The position numbers were made by a program, and so were the translations under genes. A DNA stretch of 60,605 bases from contig NZ_NUNF01000003.1 in assembly GCF_002585305.1 (NCBI RefSeq), forward strand, positions 32,618 to 93,222. The letters run 5' to 3'. Position 1 is the first letter of the stretch. Each line of letters begins with the position of its first letter. The DNA comes from Bacillus sp. AFS037270 (GTDB lineage: Bacteria; Bacillota; Bacilli; Bacillales_B; DSM-18226). The notes beneath the pieces are model-generated. The model was not told the origin of the DNA and made no database searches. It saw only the letters and a program-made list of their open reading frames with translations. This document shows, in pieces, positions 25,472 to 33,839 of this stretch.

Positions 25472-25499
25472 CAGCCTATGTAAAAGGAGCTACTCTTGT
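25472..25499 (-). promoter_or_regulatory. SigK-like promoter of cotD
   Basis: Minus strand AC (25498-25499), N17, then CATAGGCTG (25472-25480) resembles the SigK pattern AC-N16/17-CATANNNTA, with one mismatch in the -10. The position about 37-65 bases before the cotD ATG fits. Confidence 0.55.
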
Positions 25500-25541
25500 A
25501 CTAATGAAAATACCTATTTTTCGTTATGGAAGCTATATTTC

Positions 25542-25637
25542 TTATAACATAGTATAAAAACTGTCTTTTAGGCTTGTAAACACAACGGCAGTCAAACAGA
25601 CGACAATAAAAAATAAGAAAAGAATTGCTTTATACAT
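25542..25637 (-). CDS. Putative 31-aa membrane peptide
   Basis: The ORF encodes MYKAILFLFFIVV followed by CLTAVVFTSLKDSFYTML, a single hydrophobic helix with a short polar end. GGAGCTGG precedes the ATG at a usable distance. It lies between cotD and the mrfB end, on the same strand as both. Existence is inferred from the ribosome binding site and the helix; function is unknown. Confidence 0.45.
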   Translation of the reverse strand: MYKAILFLFFIVVCLTAVVFTSLKDSFYTML

Positions 25638-25753
25638 ACTACCAGCTCCATATATTTTATAGTCGTTTTTTTCTCAACTCAATTTTCAATTTTACCTTTT
25701 TCAACTATGATAAACAATATGGAAATGCTGGTTTTCTTAATAAAAATGTTAAA

Positions 25754-25770
25754 ATTTTGTGTCACAAAAT
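25754..25770. repeat. 17-bp perfect palindrome
   Basis: ATTTTGTG-T-CACAAAAT lies between the mrfB stop and the 31-aa ORF. On the minus strand it is followed by TTTTAACATTTTT, so it may be a weak AT-rich terminator for mrfAB; it could also be an operator for the small ORF. Confidence 0.45.
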
Positions 25771-25822
25771 CAAATAATCTAAAATAATGAAATGACTAAA
25801 CTGAAATGTGCGAACGATGCGT

Positions 25823-27082
25823 TTATCCATGATATTTTGCATATTTTTGTTCCAAGCGTCTAAGTCGGTTCTGAAGCTGGTCAAATATAGGTTTGTGCAT
25901 GTTTATTGGATCAATAATGACAGAGTTAATGGCTTCTTGGCAATACCTAATTGCTTTTGAAAGGTCTTTATGCCTATGCTCAAATATTTTGGCCAGCTCT
26001 ACACAGGCTTCTGCCCTGATTTGTAGATCCTCGGATTCAACAACCTCCAAAAACAACTCTTGCGCGCTGTTCCAATTACGTTCCTTTTTTTGCTGATAGG
26101 CTAAAATTAGCTTTGCCTTTGTTGATGTTATATCCTGTTCTTTAGTTAAAGTCGTTAATACCTTTTTCGCTTGTTCCGTTTCTCCTAAACTGGCAAACCA
26201 ACGTCCTACCTCATACGTTTCAGGGCGTGATTGATTCCGGTCTGTTCCGGTGATCTGGAATGTCAGATGAGTATACAACGTTACAAGGGATAAAATGTCA
26301 ATTTCATTATGTTTAAGGATACCAATCATTCCATCAGGTTGTTTACTTTCTATAAAGTCAAAATATATGATAGGAGCCAGATATCCAGGAATATCATTCA
26401 ACCTTTCTACCCCTAATACCTCTTTTTCAACAATGGACAACTTCATTCTGTCTAATTTATGCTTCCAAAGTCTTCTAGCCGCGTGAAAAAGATCAAAGTG
26501 TCCGAACGCAGGCAGTTTTGGGACATGTTCTCTAACTAGCGTATGTCGTGTTTTTACTTGCGGCCAATCAAACGATTTTCCATTATATGTGACAAGGGTT
26601 CGATAGTTCACTTTTTCCAAAAAACTTTGATAAAGAGGGACCTCAGCACCTGGATTCGGCAGAATGTGCTGCCTTAAAATAAGCTCATCGCCTAAAACGC
26701 TGGCATAACCAAGAATAAAAATAGTATTTCCTACCCCGCCGCCAAGCCCGGTCGTTTCTGTGTCAAAAAAGAATAATTCTTCTACACTATGCCCTTTAGA
26801 TGATAATGGATGGATAATTTCGCTTTCATTCCAGCTATTGACCGCAGTTCGTAATTCATCAAAACGATAAAGCCCATGCTGATATGCAAGCGGGTATCTT
26901 ACTTCTCGAATGAAACAATAATTTCCATCTAAAAAATACGGAGTGACTTTTTCTTGTTCCCATTTATCAAGAAATGGGATTTCAATGGCAGGTACCTCTG
27001 GAAGAAGTTTTGGTTCTTTTTCAGAATAAGTACTAATTGAAAGATGCGGTTTTAAACGGTTCAATTTATTCTTTAAAGACAT
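25823..27082 (-). CDS. mrfB: Exonuclease MrfB (YprB)
   Basis: This 419-aa protein has an RNase H-like/DnaQ-type exonuclease domain with FFDTETTGLGGG (about 105), YNGKSFDWPQVK and KHNEIDILSLVTL carrying the DEDD residues, and a C-terminal TPR-like helical region of about 120 residues. In B. subtilis MrfA and MrfB repair mitomycin C damage independently of UvrABC; MrfB is the 3'-5' exonuclease partner. Its ATG overlaps the mrfA stop by about 10 bases, so they are coupled. Confidence 0.92.
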   Translation of the reverse strand: MSLKNKLNRLKPHLSISTYSEKEPKLLPEVPAIEIPFLDKWEQEKVTPYFLDGNYCFIREVRYPLAYQHGLYRFDELRTAVNSWNESEIIHPLSSKGHSVEELFFFDTETTGLGGGVGNTIFILGYASVLGDELILRQHILPNPGAEVPLYQSFLEKVNYRTLVTYNGKSFDWPQVKTRHTLVREHVPKLPAFGHFDLFHAARRLWKHKLDRMKLSIVEKEVLGVERLNDIPGYLAPIIYFDFIESKQPDGMIGILKHNEIDILSLVTLYTHLTFQITGTDRNQSRPETYEVGRWFASLGETEQAKKVLTTLTKEQDITSTKAKLILAYQQKKERNWNSAQELFLEVVESEDLQIRAEACVELAKIFEHRHKDLSKAIRYCQEAINSVIIDPINMHKPIFDQLQNRLRRLEQKYAKYHG

Positions 27083-29376
27083 GACTCAACTTCCTCACCT
27101 GAAAGTGGAGTGTAGAGGAACGTCTCAAGAATGTTAACTGTATCTTTTTTGACCGTTTGACCAACAGTATCAGCGCCAATACACGATGGACATCCTGACT
27201 GACATTGACATTGATGAATCATTTTTAATGACTCATGAAAAACCTCTGACATTCCTGTATATATTTTTTCACTCAAACCAATCCCGCCCGGATAACGATC
27301 ATAAAAGAAAATCGTCGGTTTTTCATTATGATCTGCCTTAACTTGGGGAATAACGTGGATATCCGAAGGATCAGCCATGACAAATAAGGGAGCAATATGA
27401 TTTAGAGCATGCGCAGCGCCAATCAGACCTTGCTCGAGACGTTCTTGCCCCATTTCAGCTAACGGTTTATTTAATGACATCCAGGCTGCATTCGTATGAA
27501 GCTCCTCCTCAGGGAGGTGAATCGGACCAGATCCAATGTTTTCATGTGTCTCAAATTTTATTTTTTTAAAAATAGTAGCCATCGCCCTGACACTGACATC
27601 GCCATAGCCTATTTCTGCCTCAGGGAGTGTTTGAAGTTTATCTACTTCTAAAACCTTTAATTGAACTGCCAGGTTGGCATCCGTAAAATAGTCTACGTCA
27701 ACCTCCCGAACAAATGCCTTTTTCTCATCCCAATCAAGTTTTTCAACCTGAAATTGTGTCCCCTGATGCAAGTATATAGCTTCATCATGAAGCAGCGTCA
27801 TTGCAGAAAAGCGATCCATCTCACCAATGACCTTAACATGAGCTATATCAGATTGATCGACGATTATAACGTTTTCTTGTGAGGCCGAACGTAAACTAAT
27901 ATTATGAGCCGGAAAAGAATCATTCATCCAAAAAAATTTATCCCCATTTCGGTAAAGAACACGTTCCTCTGACAAGTATTCGAGTAACTCATCTGTTTCT
28001 ACATTTCCAAATCTATCACCAGTCTTAAATGGTAGTTCATAGGCGGCGCATTTCATATGATCAATTAAAATAATAAGATTATCAGGATTAATTCTAGCCG
28101 TTTCAGGGCTTTTATTAAAAAAGTAATCAGGGTTTTGGATAATATATTGATCAAGCGGGCTGGAACTAGCAACCATTATCACTAATGCCTCGCCATGTCT
28201 CCTGCCAGCTCTTCCTGCTTGCTGCCATGCACTCGATATTGTCCCTGGATAACCAGTCATAATACAAACCTGCAGCTGTCCAATATCGACTCCCAGTTCA
28301 AGCGCATTCGTGCTGACAACCCCATAAATGTCCCCTGAACGCAAGCCCTTTTCAATTTTCCTTCGTTCTGTTGGTAAGTATCCGCCGCGATACCCCATAA
28401 TTGATTTTGCTCCCAACTTATTTTTAACTAATTCCTGCAAGTAAGTTAGGATAATTTCTACTCTCACTCTGCTTCTAGCAAATACGATAGTTTGGATCTT
28501 ATTTTTCAAGAGCTCACCGGCGATCTTACGAACTTCAAGTGTTGCACTTCTACGAATATTTAATGGCTTATTAACAATTGGAGGGTTATAGAAGAGAAAA
28601 TGCTTGGTTCCACTTGGAGCACCATTATTATTTATCAGGGTCATTTTCTCTTCCGTTAGTCTCTCCGCAAGCTCTAGAGGATTGGCTATAGTAGCAGAGG
28701 TGCAAATAAATACAGGACTGCTTCCGTAATATTGGCAAATTCTCTTTAACCTTCTGATTACATTGGCAACATGACTGCCAAAAACACCCCGATATGTATG
28801 GAGCTCATCGATGACAACAAATTTAAGATTCTCAAACAATGAAACCCATTTTGTATGATGCGGCAGAATAGCGGAATGCAGCATATCTGGGTTGGTAATC
28901 ACCACATGCCCTGCCTTTCTTACCTTTTGCCTAATATTTGCTGGTGTATCCCCGTCATACGTATAACTGTTAATATCAGCACCGGAAGCTTCAATTATTT
29001 CATTTATCTCACTTTTTTGGTCTTGTGCAAGTGCTTTAGTTGGAAAGATATAAAGTGCTCTTGCATTTGGATTTTCCAAAACGGTTTGTAATACCGGCAA
29101 ATTGTAGCAAAGTGTCTTCCCAGAGGCAGTAGGAGTAACTGCCACAATACTATGACCCGAGTTAATTTCCTCATAAGCTGATTTTTGATGTGTATAAAGA
29201 TGATCTATTCCTCTGGTATTTAGAGATTTCTTTAAAACAGGATGCAGATTCTCTGGCAATTCTACAGTTTGGGCAGTCTGCTTCTCAATTGTATGCCATG
29301 TGACAATATTTTCTTTAAACTCATGATTTATTTTTAGATCTGCAAGGATTTCCTGCAGGTTTTTTTTCAGCTTCAT
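27073..29376 (-). CDS. mrfA: DEAD/DEAH helicase MrfA (YprA)
   Basis: This 767-aa Lhr-like superfamily 2 helicase has Walker A TPTASGKTL (about 85), the DELH box in VIDELHTYRG, helicase C motifs near GYPGTISSAWQQAGRAGRR and a C-terminal DUF1998 (MZB) region with four cysteines (CQCQSGCPSC). The B. subtilis protein is a 3'-5' helicase that removes mitomycin C adducts with MrfB. ATG at 29376 follows GAGGTGAG. A LexA/DinR-like box lies 28 bases upstream of the start. Confidence 0.94.
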   Translation of the reverse strand: MKLKKNLQEILADLKINHEFKENIVTWHTIEKQTAQTVELPENLHPVLKKSLNTRGIDHLYTHQKSAYEEINSGHSIVAVTPTASGKTLCYNLPVLQTVLENPNARALYIFPTKALAQDQKSEINEIIEASGADINSYTYDGDTPANIRQKVRKAGHVVITNPDMLHSAILPHHTKWVSLFENLKFVVIDELHTYRGVFGSHVANVIRRLKRICQYYGSSPVFICTSATIANPLELAERLTEEKMTLINNNGAPSGTKHFLFYNPPIVNKPLNIRRSATLEVRKIAGELLKNKIQTIVFARSRVRVEIILTYLQELVKNKLGAKSIMGYRGGYLPTERRKIEKGLRSGDIYGVVSTNALELGVDIGQLQVCIMTGYPGTISSAWQQAGRAGRRHGEALVIMVASSSPLDQYIIQNPDYFFNKSPETARINPDNLIILIDHMKCAAYELPFKTGDRFGNVETDELLEYLSEERVLYRNGDKFFWMNDSFPAHNISLRSASQENVIIVDQSDIAHVKVIGEMDRFSAMTLLHDEAIYLHQGTQFQVEKLDWDEKKAFVREVDVDYFTDANLAVQLKVLEVDKLQTLPEAEIGYGDVSVRAMATIFKKIKFETHENIGSGPIHLPEEELHTNAAWMSLNKPLAEMGQERLEQGLIGAAHALNHIAPLFVMADPSDIHVIPQVKADHNEKPTIFFYDRYPGGIGLSEKIYTGMSEVFHESLKMIHQCQCQSGCPSCIGADTVGQTVKKDTVNILETFLYTPLSGEEVESCL

Positions 29377-29403
29377 GTTCTCACCTCATTACTCCTATTT
29401 TAC

Positions 29404-29417
29404 CGAATAAACGTTCG
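29404..29417 (-). promoter_or_regulatory. LexA/DinR-like SOS box before mrfA
   Basis: On the minus strand the sequence CGAACGTTTATTCG agrees with the DinR/LexA operator CGAAC-N4-GTTCG except at one arm base. It lies just downstream of a TTTAATAA sequence that could be the mrfA -10, so binding would block transcription of mrfAB. Confidence 0.6.
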
Positions 29418-29547
29418 TTATTAAAGATATAAAACAAAATTTAATACATTAACAAGATTGAAACCTTTTTCCATTATGATAGAGTAAACGATAGGAGCAA
29501 AATTTGTTACAATAGAATAAAATGCACTGGACTTGAAAGGGGTCTAT

Positions 29548-30246
29548 ATGAAAATTGAAGATATTAAACGGGTACTAGGTGATTTTACCCTCTTCCGCGA
29601 ATTAAACGATTTTGAATTAACTAAAATAGCGAATATTTCGATCGCCAGAGAGTGGAAGAAACATAGTCATGTCTTTCTCCAAGGTGATCCGCTCGAAAAC
29701 GTCTATTTTATCTTCGATGGAAGAATAAAAATTTATAAAAGTGATGTAAGTGGTAAAGAACAAATCGTTGCGATTGCAAAAAAAGGAGAAATGTTCCCTC
29801 ATGTCGGGTTCTTTAGAAAAGGGGATTATCCTGCCTATGCTGAAGTGCTAGAACCCTCTACACTGATTACAGTCCCTATTTCAAAATTTGAAAAGGTATT
29901 GATTGAAAATCCTGAGCTTTGTATTAAAGTGTTTAAGGTGCTTGGAGAGAAAATTGTTGATTTACAAAATCGCTTGGAGGAACAAATTCTAAACAATACA
30001 TATGAACAAATCGTTAAACTTCTTATTCGTCTGGCTCAGAAACATGGAATTGAACAGCCCGATGGGACGATTCTTCTAAAATCAGAGTTTACTAACAAAG
30101 ATCTTGCCAATATGATTGGTACAACAAGAGAAACCATTAGCCGGACATTAACTAAAATGAAAAAAGACGAATTAATTGAAGTGGATCCTGATGGGAACAT
30201 GATTCTCGATATCACTATTCTAATGCAGGAATTGAATTTACTATAA
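29548..30246 (+). CDS. Crp/Fnr-family regulator, hcp-linked
   Basis: This 232-aa protein shares the full architecture of the regulator at 19443-20135: the GEMFPHxGFFRKGxxPAYAEV segment, the dimer helix ELCIKVFKVLGEKIVDLQ and a winged helix with FTNKDLANMIGTTRETISRTL. The R-E-x3-R pattern predicts TGTGA recognition. It has only one cysteine (ELC) so no Fe-S cluster is expected. It lies convergent to hcp, which has a perfect TGTGA-N6-TCACA box. An HcpR-like or NO/heme-sensing role is plausible but inferred. ATG at 29548 follows GAAAGGGG. Confidence 0.9.
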   Translation: MKIEDIKRVLGDFTLFRELNDFELTKIANISIAREWKKHSHVFLQGDPLENVYFIFDGRIKIYKSDVSGKEQIVAIAKKGEMFPHVGFFRKGDYPAYAEVLEPSTLITVPISKFEKVLIENPELCIKVFKVLGEKIVDLQNRLEEQILNNTYEQIVKLLIRLAQKHGIEQPDGTILLKSEFTNKDLANMIGTTRETISRTLTKMKKDELIEVDPDGNMILDITILMQELNLL

Positions 30247-30248
30247 TA

Positions 30249-30282
30249 AAAACACCGCAGCCTTTGTAAGCTGCGATGTTTC
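30249..30282. terminator. Terminator between regulator and hcp
   Basis: Stem AACAccGCAGC / GCTGCgaTGTT with a mismatch, flanked by A and T runs, sits between the convergent regulator and hcp genes. Confidence 0.8.
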
Positions 30283-30284
30283 TG

Positions 30285-31583
30285 TTAATTTGTATGAAGC
30301 TGAAGCATGTCTTCCATATCTTCTTTCGCTGTACCAATTAATTTAAGATTAAATGTATCCTGAAGAACCTGAAGAACTCCTTCTGAAATAAATTCAGGCG
30401 GTTTTGGCCCAATTCTAATGTCTTTAATTCCTAAACTGAATAGTCCTAATAAAATCGCTACTGCTTTTTGCTCAAACCAAGATAGGACGATACTTACTGG
30501 TAATTCATTGACTTCACATCCGAACGCATCTGCTAATGCTAAAGCGATTTTCACAGTCGAGCCGGAATTATTACATTGACCTAAATCGATATACCTAGGG
30601 ATGTTTGTTCCTGGTACAACACCATAATCAACATCGTTAAAGCGGAATTTACCGCAGGAAGTCGTTAATATAACTGTCTCTGGAGGAAGTGATGTAGCAA
30701 GCTCTCGGTAGTATTCACCGCCTTTTCCAGGTGCGTCACATCCTGCAATAACAAAGAAACGTTTAATCTTACCTGCTTTCACTGCTTCAATGACCTCTGG
30801 TGCTAATCCTAAAACAGTCTCATGGTGGAATCCAGTGAGTAATGTTTCTTCTGATTCTATCGCTGCTTCAGGAAGCTCCAATGCTCTGTTAATTAATGGG
30901 GTAAAATCATCATTCACAATTTTTTCAACATTCTCAAGACCAGCAACTTCATAGGAGAACATCCGGTCAGCATAAGTACCCTTAATTGGCATTACACAGT
31001 TAGTTGTAGCAAGAATAGCTCCTGGGAACTTTTCAAATAGGCGGCGTTGATCGTACCAAGCTTTACCTATATTACCTTTTAAATGCGCATATTTTTTCAG
31101 GGCAGGATATCCATGAGCAGGCAGCATTTCAGAGTGTGTATAAATATTAATTCCTTTTCCTTCTGTTTGTTTTAATAATTCTTCTAAGGCGAATAGGTTA
31201 TGCCCCGTAACAACAATACACTTGCCCTCAATTTTATTTTGACTTACGCGAATTGGTTCTGGAATTCCTAAACGTTTCGTATGAGCCTCATCGAGCATTT
31301 CCATTACGCGGACAGCAGATTTGCCTACCTTCATAGCCATATCAATATGTTCTTGTACATTAAAGTTTGAATTAGTTAATGTCATGTAAAGCGCTTCATG
31401 TGTTGTCGCATCCACAAATGGGTCCGTATACCCCAGTTGGTTGGCATGTGTTCTGTAGGCCGCAATTCCTTTTAATCCAAAAATAATTGTATCTTGTAAG
31501 CTGGCGATGGTTTCATCTTTACCACAAACACCGATAACCTTACATCCGCCAGATGGTGTTTGTTCACATTGATAACAGAACAT
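30285..31583 (-). CDS. hcp: Hydroxylamine reductase / hybrid cluster protein
   Basis: This 432-aa protein has the N-terminal [4Fe-4S] cysteines (MFCYQCEQ, GGCKVIGVCG) and the hybrid-cluster ligands further on (FVIAGCDAPGKGGEYY, TTSCGKFRF, GQCNNSG, plus conserved histidine and glutamates). Hcp reduces hydroxylamine to ammonia and, in other bacteria, NO to N2O. The short length suggests the class lacking the extra helical insert. A perfect TGTGA-N6-TCACA box lies 61 bases upstream. It probably detoxifies reactive nitrogen alongside norB. Confidence 0.95.
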   Translation of the reverse strand: MFCYQCEQTPSGGCKVIGVCGKDETIASLQDTIIFGLKGIAAYRTHANQLGYTDPFVDATTHEALYMTLTNSNFNVQEHIDMAMKVGKSAVRVMEMLDEAHTKRLGIPEPIRVSQNKIEGKCIVVTGHNLFALEELLKQTEGKGINIYTHSEMLPAHGYPALKKYAHLKGNIGKAWYDQRRLFEKFPGAILATTNCVMPIKGTYADRMFSYEVAGLENVEKIVNDDFTPLINRALELPEAAIESEETLLTGFHHETVLGLAPEVIEAVKAGKIKRFFVIAGCDAPGKGGEYYRELATSLPPETVILTTSCGKFRFNDVDYGVVPGTNIPRYIDLGQCNNSGSTVKIALALADAFGCEVNELPVSIVLSWFEQKAVAILLGLFSLGIKDIRIGPKPPEFISEGVLQVLQDTFNLKLIGTAKEDMEDMLQLHTN

Positions 31584-31616
31584 GTAACTTCCCCGCTTTC
31601 ATCAGTTTTCTTAACT

Positions 31617-31659
31617 AGACTACAAATTTTTTCACATCATTAGTGTGATTTAAATCACA
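31617..31659 (-). promoter_or_regulatory. hcp promoter with perfect Crp/Fnr-type box
   Basis: TGTGA-TTTAAA-TCACA (31644-31659) is a perfect palindromic match to the Crp/Fnr/HcpR-type consensus. A weak -10, TAGTCT (31617-31622, minus strand), is centred 32 bp away, so the box falls at about -41.5 relative to a start near 31610. No -35 hexamer is visible, so activation is expected. Confidence 0.8.
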
Positions 31660-31773
31660 TCAGTTGAGTTTGTAACAAATTGTTCAATAACTTGTGACGA
31701 ACTTATGTCGACACCTACCTATTTTTCTCCGCATATGATATGGAGTAAACTAATGGAAAGAGAGGGAATTATC

Positions 31774-32256
31774 ATGTCATCCATGCTTCCGAGTGATAAA
31801 AATAACCATAAACCCCAGCTGCCGGAACCTTTCAAGGATATATTTAAATCAATGAATGACTTTTTCACTGATAAACCAATGCGGGGATTTTTACAATCTA
31901 TTGATGATTTTTTCAAATCTCCTTTTCCGGTTGGTACAGGTTTTCAAGTTGATACAGTTGAAACAGGATCGGAATATATTATTTCAGCAGAGCTCCCTGG
32001 TGTGCAAAAGGAGCAAATCCAATTAAATATTTCAGGAAACTATTTAACCATCTCCGTCGAAAATAAGGAATTAGAGACGGAAGAAAACGACCTTACCCAC
32101 GTTTATCGTCGAAAATACGTTCGGCAGCAAGCTTCTAGAACGATCGCCCTGCCACATGCTATCAATGAGAATTTGGTTAAGGCTTCGTACCGTAACGGCT
32201 TATTGCAAATCCGCATTCCTCAGGAAAAAGGAAAAATAATAGATATAGAAGAATAA
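31774..32256 (+). CDS. Hsp20-family small heat shock protein
   Basis: This 160-aa protein has an alpha-crystallin domain from about residue 55 (VDTVETGSEYIISAELPGVQ) to the C terminus, with the conserved YRNGLLQIRIP end and short I-x-I-like tail. It binds unfolding proteins and prevents aggregation. ATG at 31774 follows AGAGGGAA; an earlier ATG at 31753 also has a GGAG before it. The gene diverges from hcp; whether the palindromic box there affects it is unknown. Confidence 0.88.
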   Translation: MSSMLPSDKNNHKPQLPEPFKDIFKSMNDFFTDKPMRGFLQSIDDFFKSPFPVGTGFQVDTVETGSEYIISAELPGVQKEQIQLNISGNYLTISVENKELETEENDLTHVYRRKYVRQQASRTIALPHAINENLVKASYRNGLLQIRIPQEKGKIIDIEE

Positions 32257-32284
32257 CCGATTTTTTTAGCTTCCTTATATATGA

Positions 32285-32317
32285 AAAAGACGGCTGCCAA
32301 TAGCCGTCTTTTTTTCC
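32285..32317. terminator. Terminator between hsp20 and yppG
   Basis: A nine-pair stem AAAGACGGC / GCCGTCTTT with a TGCCAATA-like loop and long T tract serves the convergent genes. Confidence 0.92.
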
Positions 32318-32327
32318 TCTAAAATGG

Positions 32328-32882
32328 TTAACTTTTAAATATTCCTCCAAATCCTTTAACAAGCGAGGATACTTGGTTTACTGCATTCATCATTTGCCCT
32401 GCTGTATTCACCATTTTATTAATGTCAACTGATCCATCTTGTGATTTGAAGGAATTCATTAGCGATTTCATTCCACCTGGTTGTTTTGGCATGAAACTGT
32501 TTTTGGGATAGGGATTCATTACCGGATATCCATTCATCGGCATATATGACTGTTGAACCATGTCATCCTTCGGCTGAAGCGGGTTTTGAAATAGAAACTG
32601 GTTATCCTTTTGCGTATATTGAGCTTGATAATTCATATTTTGCGGTACAAAGCCCGGTTGATAGGTTTGACCAAATGTCTGCATTTGCTGCGGGTAATAA
32701 GGGTTGGGCGGGTAATAGGGCATCATATTATAGTTCTGGGGTTGAGTTTGATAAGCACTCGGCTGGTTTCGGCTCATATATGCTTGAGGGTTCAATTGTT
32801 GTTGTGTCATCGGTACTTGGTGCATCATTTGCCCCGAGTATCCATAATGAGCAAAATGATTTGGTCTTGGTTTACCAAACAT
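32328..32882 (-). CDS. yppG: YppG-like proline/glutamine-rich protein
   Basis: This 184-aa protein is unusually rich in Pro, Gln, Tyr, Met and Asn (for example PYYPPNPYYPQQMQTFGQTYQP) and has a structured C-terminal segment ending SSLVKGFGGIFKS. It matches the YppG family from the same locus in B. subtilis; a spore or coat role has been suggested. It has no signal peptide. ATG at 32882 follows GGAGATG; a TTG two codons earlier is less likely. Confidence 0.82.
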   Translation of the reverse strand: MFGKPRPNHFAHYGYSGQMMHQVPMTQQQLNPQAYMSRNQPSAYQTQPQNYNMMPYYPPNPYYPQQMQTFGQTYQPGFVPQNMNYQAQYTQKDNQFLFQNPLQPKDDMVQQSYMPMNGYPVMNPYPKNSFMPKQPGGMKSLMNSFKSQDGSVDINKMVNTAGQMMNAVNQVSSLVKGFGGIFKS

Positions 32883-33069
32883 GGGCAAACATCTCCTCTT
32901 TATAATTCTCTATTACACATTATGAAGGTTAGAGATGAATGGTGATTCTTCTAGTCTGTTTGTCAATGTCATAATCACAGGAATTTTGTCTAAAGTTTAA
33001 ATATTTTAAAAACTAGGAATCCTATGTTTTCATGATACGATAATTAAAAGGGTGAAGGAGGAGCTATAT

Positions 33070-33279
33070 ATGGACATTCACGAATTAAAAAGCAAATTTA
33101 TTCAAAGTCGGGATTACAACACAGATGACGTTAATGCCTTATTGGATTTTGCAAAGAGAGCGTATATTCATAATGAAATTAATATTAAAGAATATCGCAT
33201 TCTTGTCCGCGAGCTTGAAAATCAAGGTGCGGTTATACCTGAAGCTATACATGAAGACTCCCTCATCGAACATTCATAG
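33070..33279 (+). CDS. yppF: YppF-like small protein
   Basis: This 69-aa soluble, mostly helical protein (MDIHELKSKFIQSRDYN start) matches the small YppF family found at this position in Bacillus. Function is unknown. ATG at 33070 follows the strong AAGGAGGAG site; the open frame from 33052 includes that site. It is transcribed opposite to yppG and yppE and stands as a single gene. Confidence 0.8.
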   Translation: MDIHELKSKFIQSRDYNTDDVNALLDFAKRAYIHNEINIKEYRILVRELENQGAVIPEAIHEDSLIEHS

Positions 33280-33364
33280 AATAATCAGCTGCAGCTCAAA
33301 TCTGCGCCGTTTATCTGCCGTAAATCAGCAGCTGGCAGATAATAATTTAAATCCTTTGATCATA

Positions 33365-33392
33365 AAAGAGATGCAAAAAATTGCATCTCTTT
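33365..33392. terminator. Terminator between yppF and yppE
   Basis: A twelve-pair stem AAAGAGATGCAA / TTGCATCTCTTT separates the convergent genes with flanking A and T tracts. Confidence 0.92.
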
Positions 33393-33749
33393 CTATTTTT
33401 TAACCTCTTTTTCTACTTCCGAGAGAATAAATTCAATTGCCCGATGTGTATTTAAAAATCTTGATTTACTTGTCTCTGGGAAAAAAGACTGCACAGAAAG
33501 CTGATCAATATGGGCAGATGTTGTATCAATTTGCTTCAAATGGAGATACTGCGTCTTTGCTGTGGAAAGCCATATCTTCATAGCCTTATTCCATTTATCA
33601 TTCATTTCCTTTACCTCATCCGCAAATGGTTTTATCACACTATGAAAATCGTGAGTTACTCCTGTCTCTCTCCCTTCACGATAGTTCTTTAAGAATAATT
33701 CATTATAATGTAAAAGTTTTTCCGTTAAATCAAGAATTTCTTCTGACAT
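33393..33749 (-). CDS. yppE: YppE-like protein (DUF1798)
   Basis: This 118-aa predominantly helical protein (MSEEILDLTEKLLHYNELFLKNY start, LSEVEKEVKK end) resembles the DUF1798 family with B. subtilis YppE, whose structure is a helical bundle of unknown function. Start is ATG at 33749, with an alternative at 33758. The codons up to 33779 have no ribosome binding site. It is the last gene before the yppF convergence point. Confidence 0.8.
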   Translation of the reverse strand: MSEEILDLTEKLLHYNELFLKNYREGRETGVTHDFHSVIKPFADEVKEMNDKWNKAMKIWLSTAKTQYLHLKQIDTTSAHIDQLSVQSFFPETSKSRFLNTHRAIEFILSEVEKEVKK

Positions 33750-33785
33750 GTTTCCCATTGTCCCCTTTTTAATGTACAAAATAAA

Positions 33786-33814
33786 AAAGTAGCAAGTGTA
33801 GTAATGCTACTTTT
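33786..33814 (-). terminator. Terminator after the yppD-position gene
   Basis: AAAAGTAGC / GCTACTTTT forms a nine-pair stem with a 12-nt loop, followed on the minus strand by a T tract. It lies just beyond the stop of the 90-aa gene. Confidence 0.8.
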
Positions 33815-33839
33815 AACCATATTATTATTTTAGCGCTAA

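Noticed and set aside
31705..31773. Longer N terminus of Hsp20 from 31705
   Set aside because: The region belongs to the intergenic promoter zone with hcp, has no ribosome binding site at the first ATG, and is not part of the usual Hsp20 length.
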